Below, piece after piece: positions 5,226 through 5,330 of a stretch of DNA of 5,330 nucleotides. The DNA lies in contig JAHIZR010000002.1 in NCBI GenBank assembly GCA_018814465.1, positions 1 through 5,330 of the forward strand, read 5' to 3'. The position numbers and the translations under genes are program-made. Source of the DNA: a bacterium (GTDB lineage Bacteria; Electryoneota; RPQS01). The notes beneath the pieces are model-generated. The model had not been told where the DNA came from. It was given only the letters and a program-made list of their open reading frames with translations, and did not search any database. The number at the start of each line of letters is the position of its first letter. Position 1 is the first letter of the stretch.

Positions 5226-5295
5226 CCGCTCCGCATCGCCGAGATCGTTATTCACCCGGTAGCGTTGCACGGCAGTGCACTCTTGGTTTTCTCCG

Positions 5296-5319
5296 CCCCC
5301 ACCGGGGACGGTGGGGGTT
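5296..5319. repeat. G/C-run repeat element, copy B, with 9-bp hairpin
   Basis: CCCCCACCG (5296-5304) and CGGTGGGGG (5309-5317) pair perfectly over 9 bp around a GGGA loop, followed by TT. Read linearly it is C5, ACC, GGGGAC, GGT, GGGGGTT, the same block order as copy A with different spacers. There is no T-run, so an intrinsic terminator is unlikely. Confidence 0.45.
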
Positions 5320-5330
5320 AGTAAAGGAAG

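Larger units (their letters stand above)
5094..5330. other. Non-coding, palindrome-rich spacer to the right edge
   Basis: No gene is supported here. Besides the repeats listed separately, it holds a 6-bp stem TATTGC/GCAATA (5119-5124, 5131-5136) with a TTCGCC loop, and a 5-bp stem TGCAC/GTGCA (5266-5270, 5275-5279). The last bases, AAAGGAAG (5323-5330), would make an acceptable ribosome binding site if a plus-strand gene starts just beyond the window. That cannot be seen from here. Confidence 0.6.

Overview
The window is bacterial DNA carrying two different systems for oxidative decarboxylation of 2-oxoacids, placed back to back and transcribed away from each other. The organism cannot be named from the sequence. 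It uses the standard code, has moderately GC-rich genes, and often uses GGAGG-type ribosome binding sites. A ferredoxin-linked oxidoreductase points to an anaerobic or micro-oxic lifestyle, and the pyruvate dehydrogenase E1 genes beside it suggest metabolic flexibility. The 3' spacer has short G/C-run and ATCCT-AGGAT palindromic repeats of a kind I associate with uncultivated (candidate-phylum) bacteria, but that placement is only an impression.

Left part (1-1563, minus strand): the ThDP-dependent E1 component of a pyruvate/branched-chain 2-oxoacid dehydrogenase complex. pdhA (E1 alpha, complete) is followed by pdhB (E1 beta, cut by the left window edge), and stop and start overlap as TAATG. 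E2 and E3 are not in the window and may lie further left.

Middle (1564-2141): a 578-bp AT-rich divergent spacer with no convincing gene. On the pdhA side it holds a TTGACA-type promoter whose projected start point falls on the pdhA ATG (probably a leaderless mRNA). Just upstream of that -35 are two perfect 8-bp direct repeats with an 11-bp period. On the vor side there is a 21-bp near-perfect inverted repeat about 60 bp before vorD.

Right part (2142-5031, plus strand): a vorD-vorB-vorAC operon for a ferredoxin-dependent 2-oxoacid oxidoreductase (2-oxoisovalerate type by similarity). vorD is the dicluster ferredoxin subunit, vorB the alpha subunit, and the last gene is an in-frame fusion of the catalytic ThDP/Fe-S beta subunit with the gamma subunit. 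The operon ends in a textbook 13-bp-stem intrinsic terminator. The remaining spacer (to 5330) contains only small palindromes and two related G/C-run elements.

Functionally, both systems convert 2-oxoacids to acyl-CoA plus CO2. The E1 system feeds electrons to NAD through lipoyl E2/E3, and the Vor system feeds low-potential ferredoxin. The shared spacer is therefore a plausible place for reciprocal control. I see no wholly new system. The points most worth a second look are the beta-gamma fusion, the phased repeats at the pdhA promoter, and the pairing of the two enzymes around one spacer.
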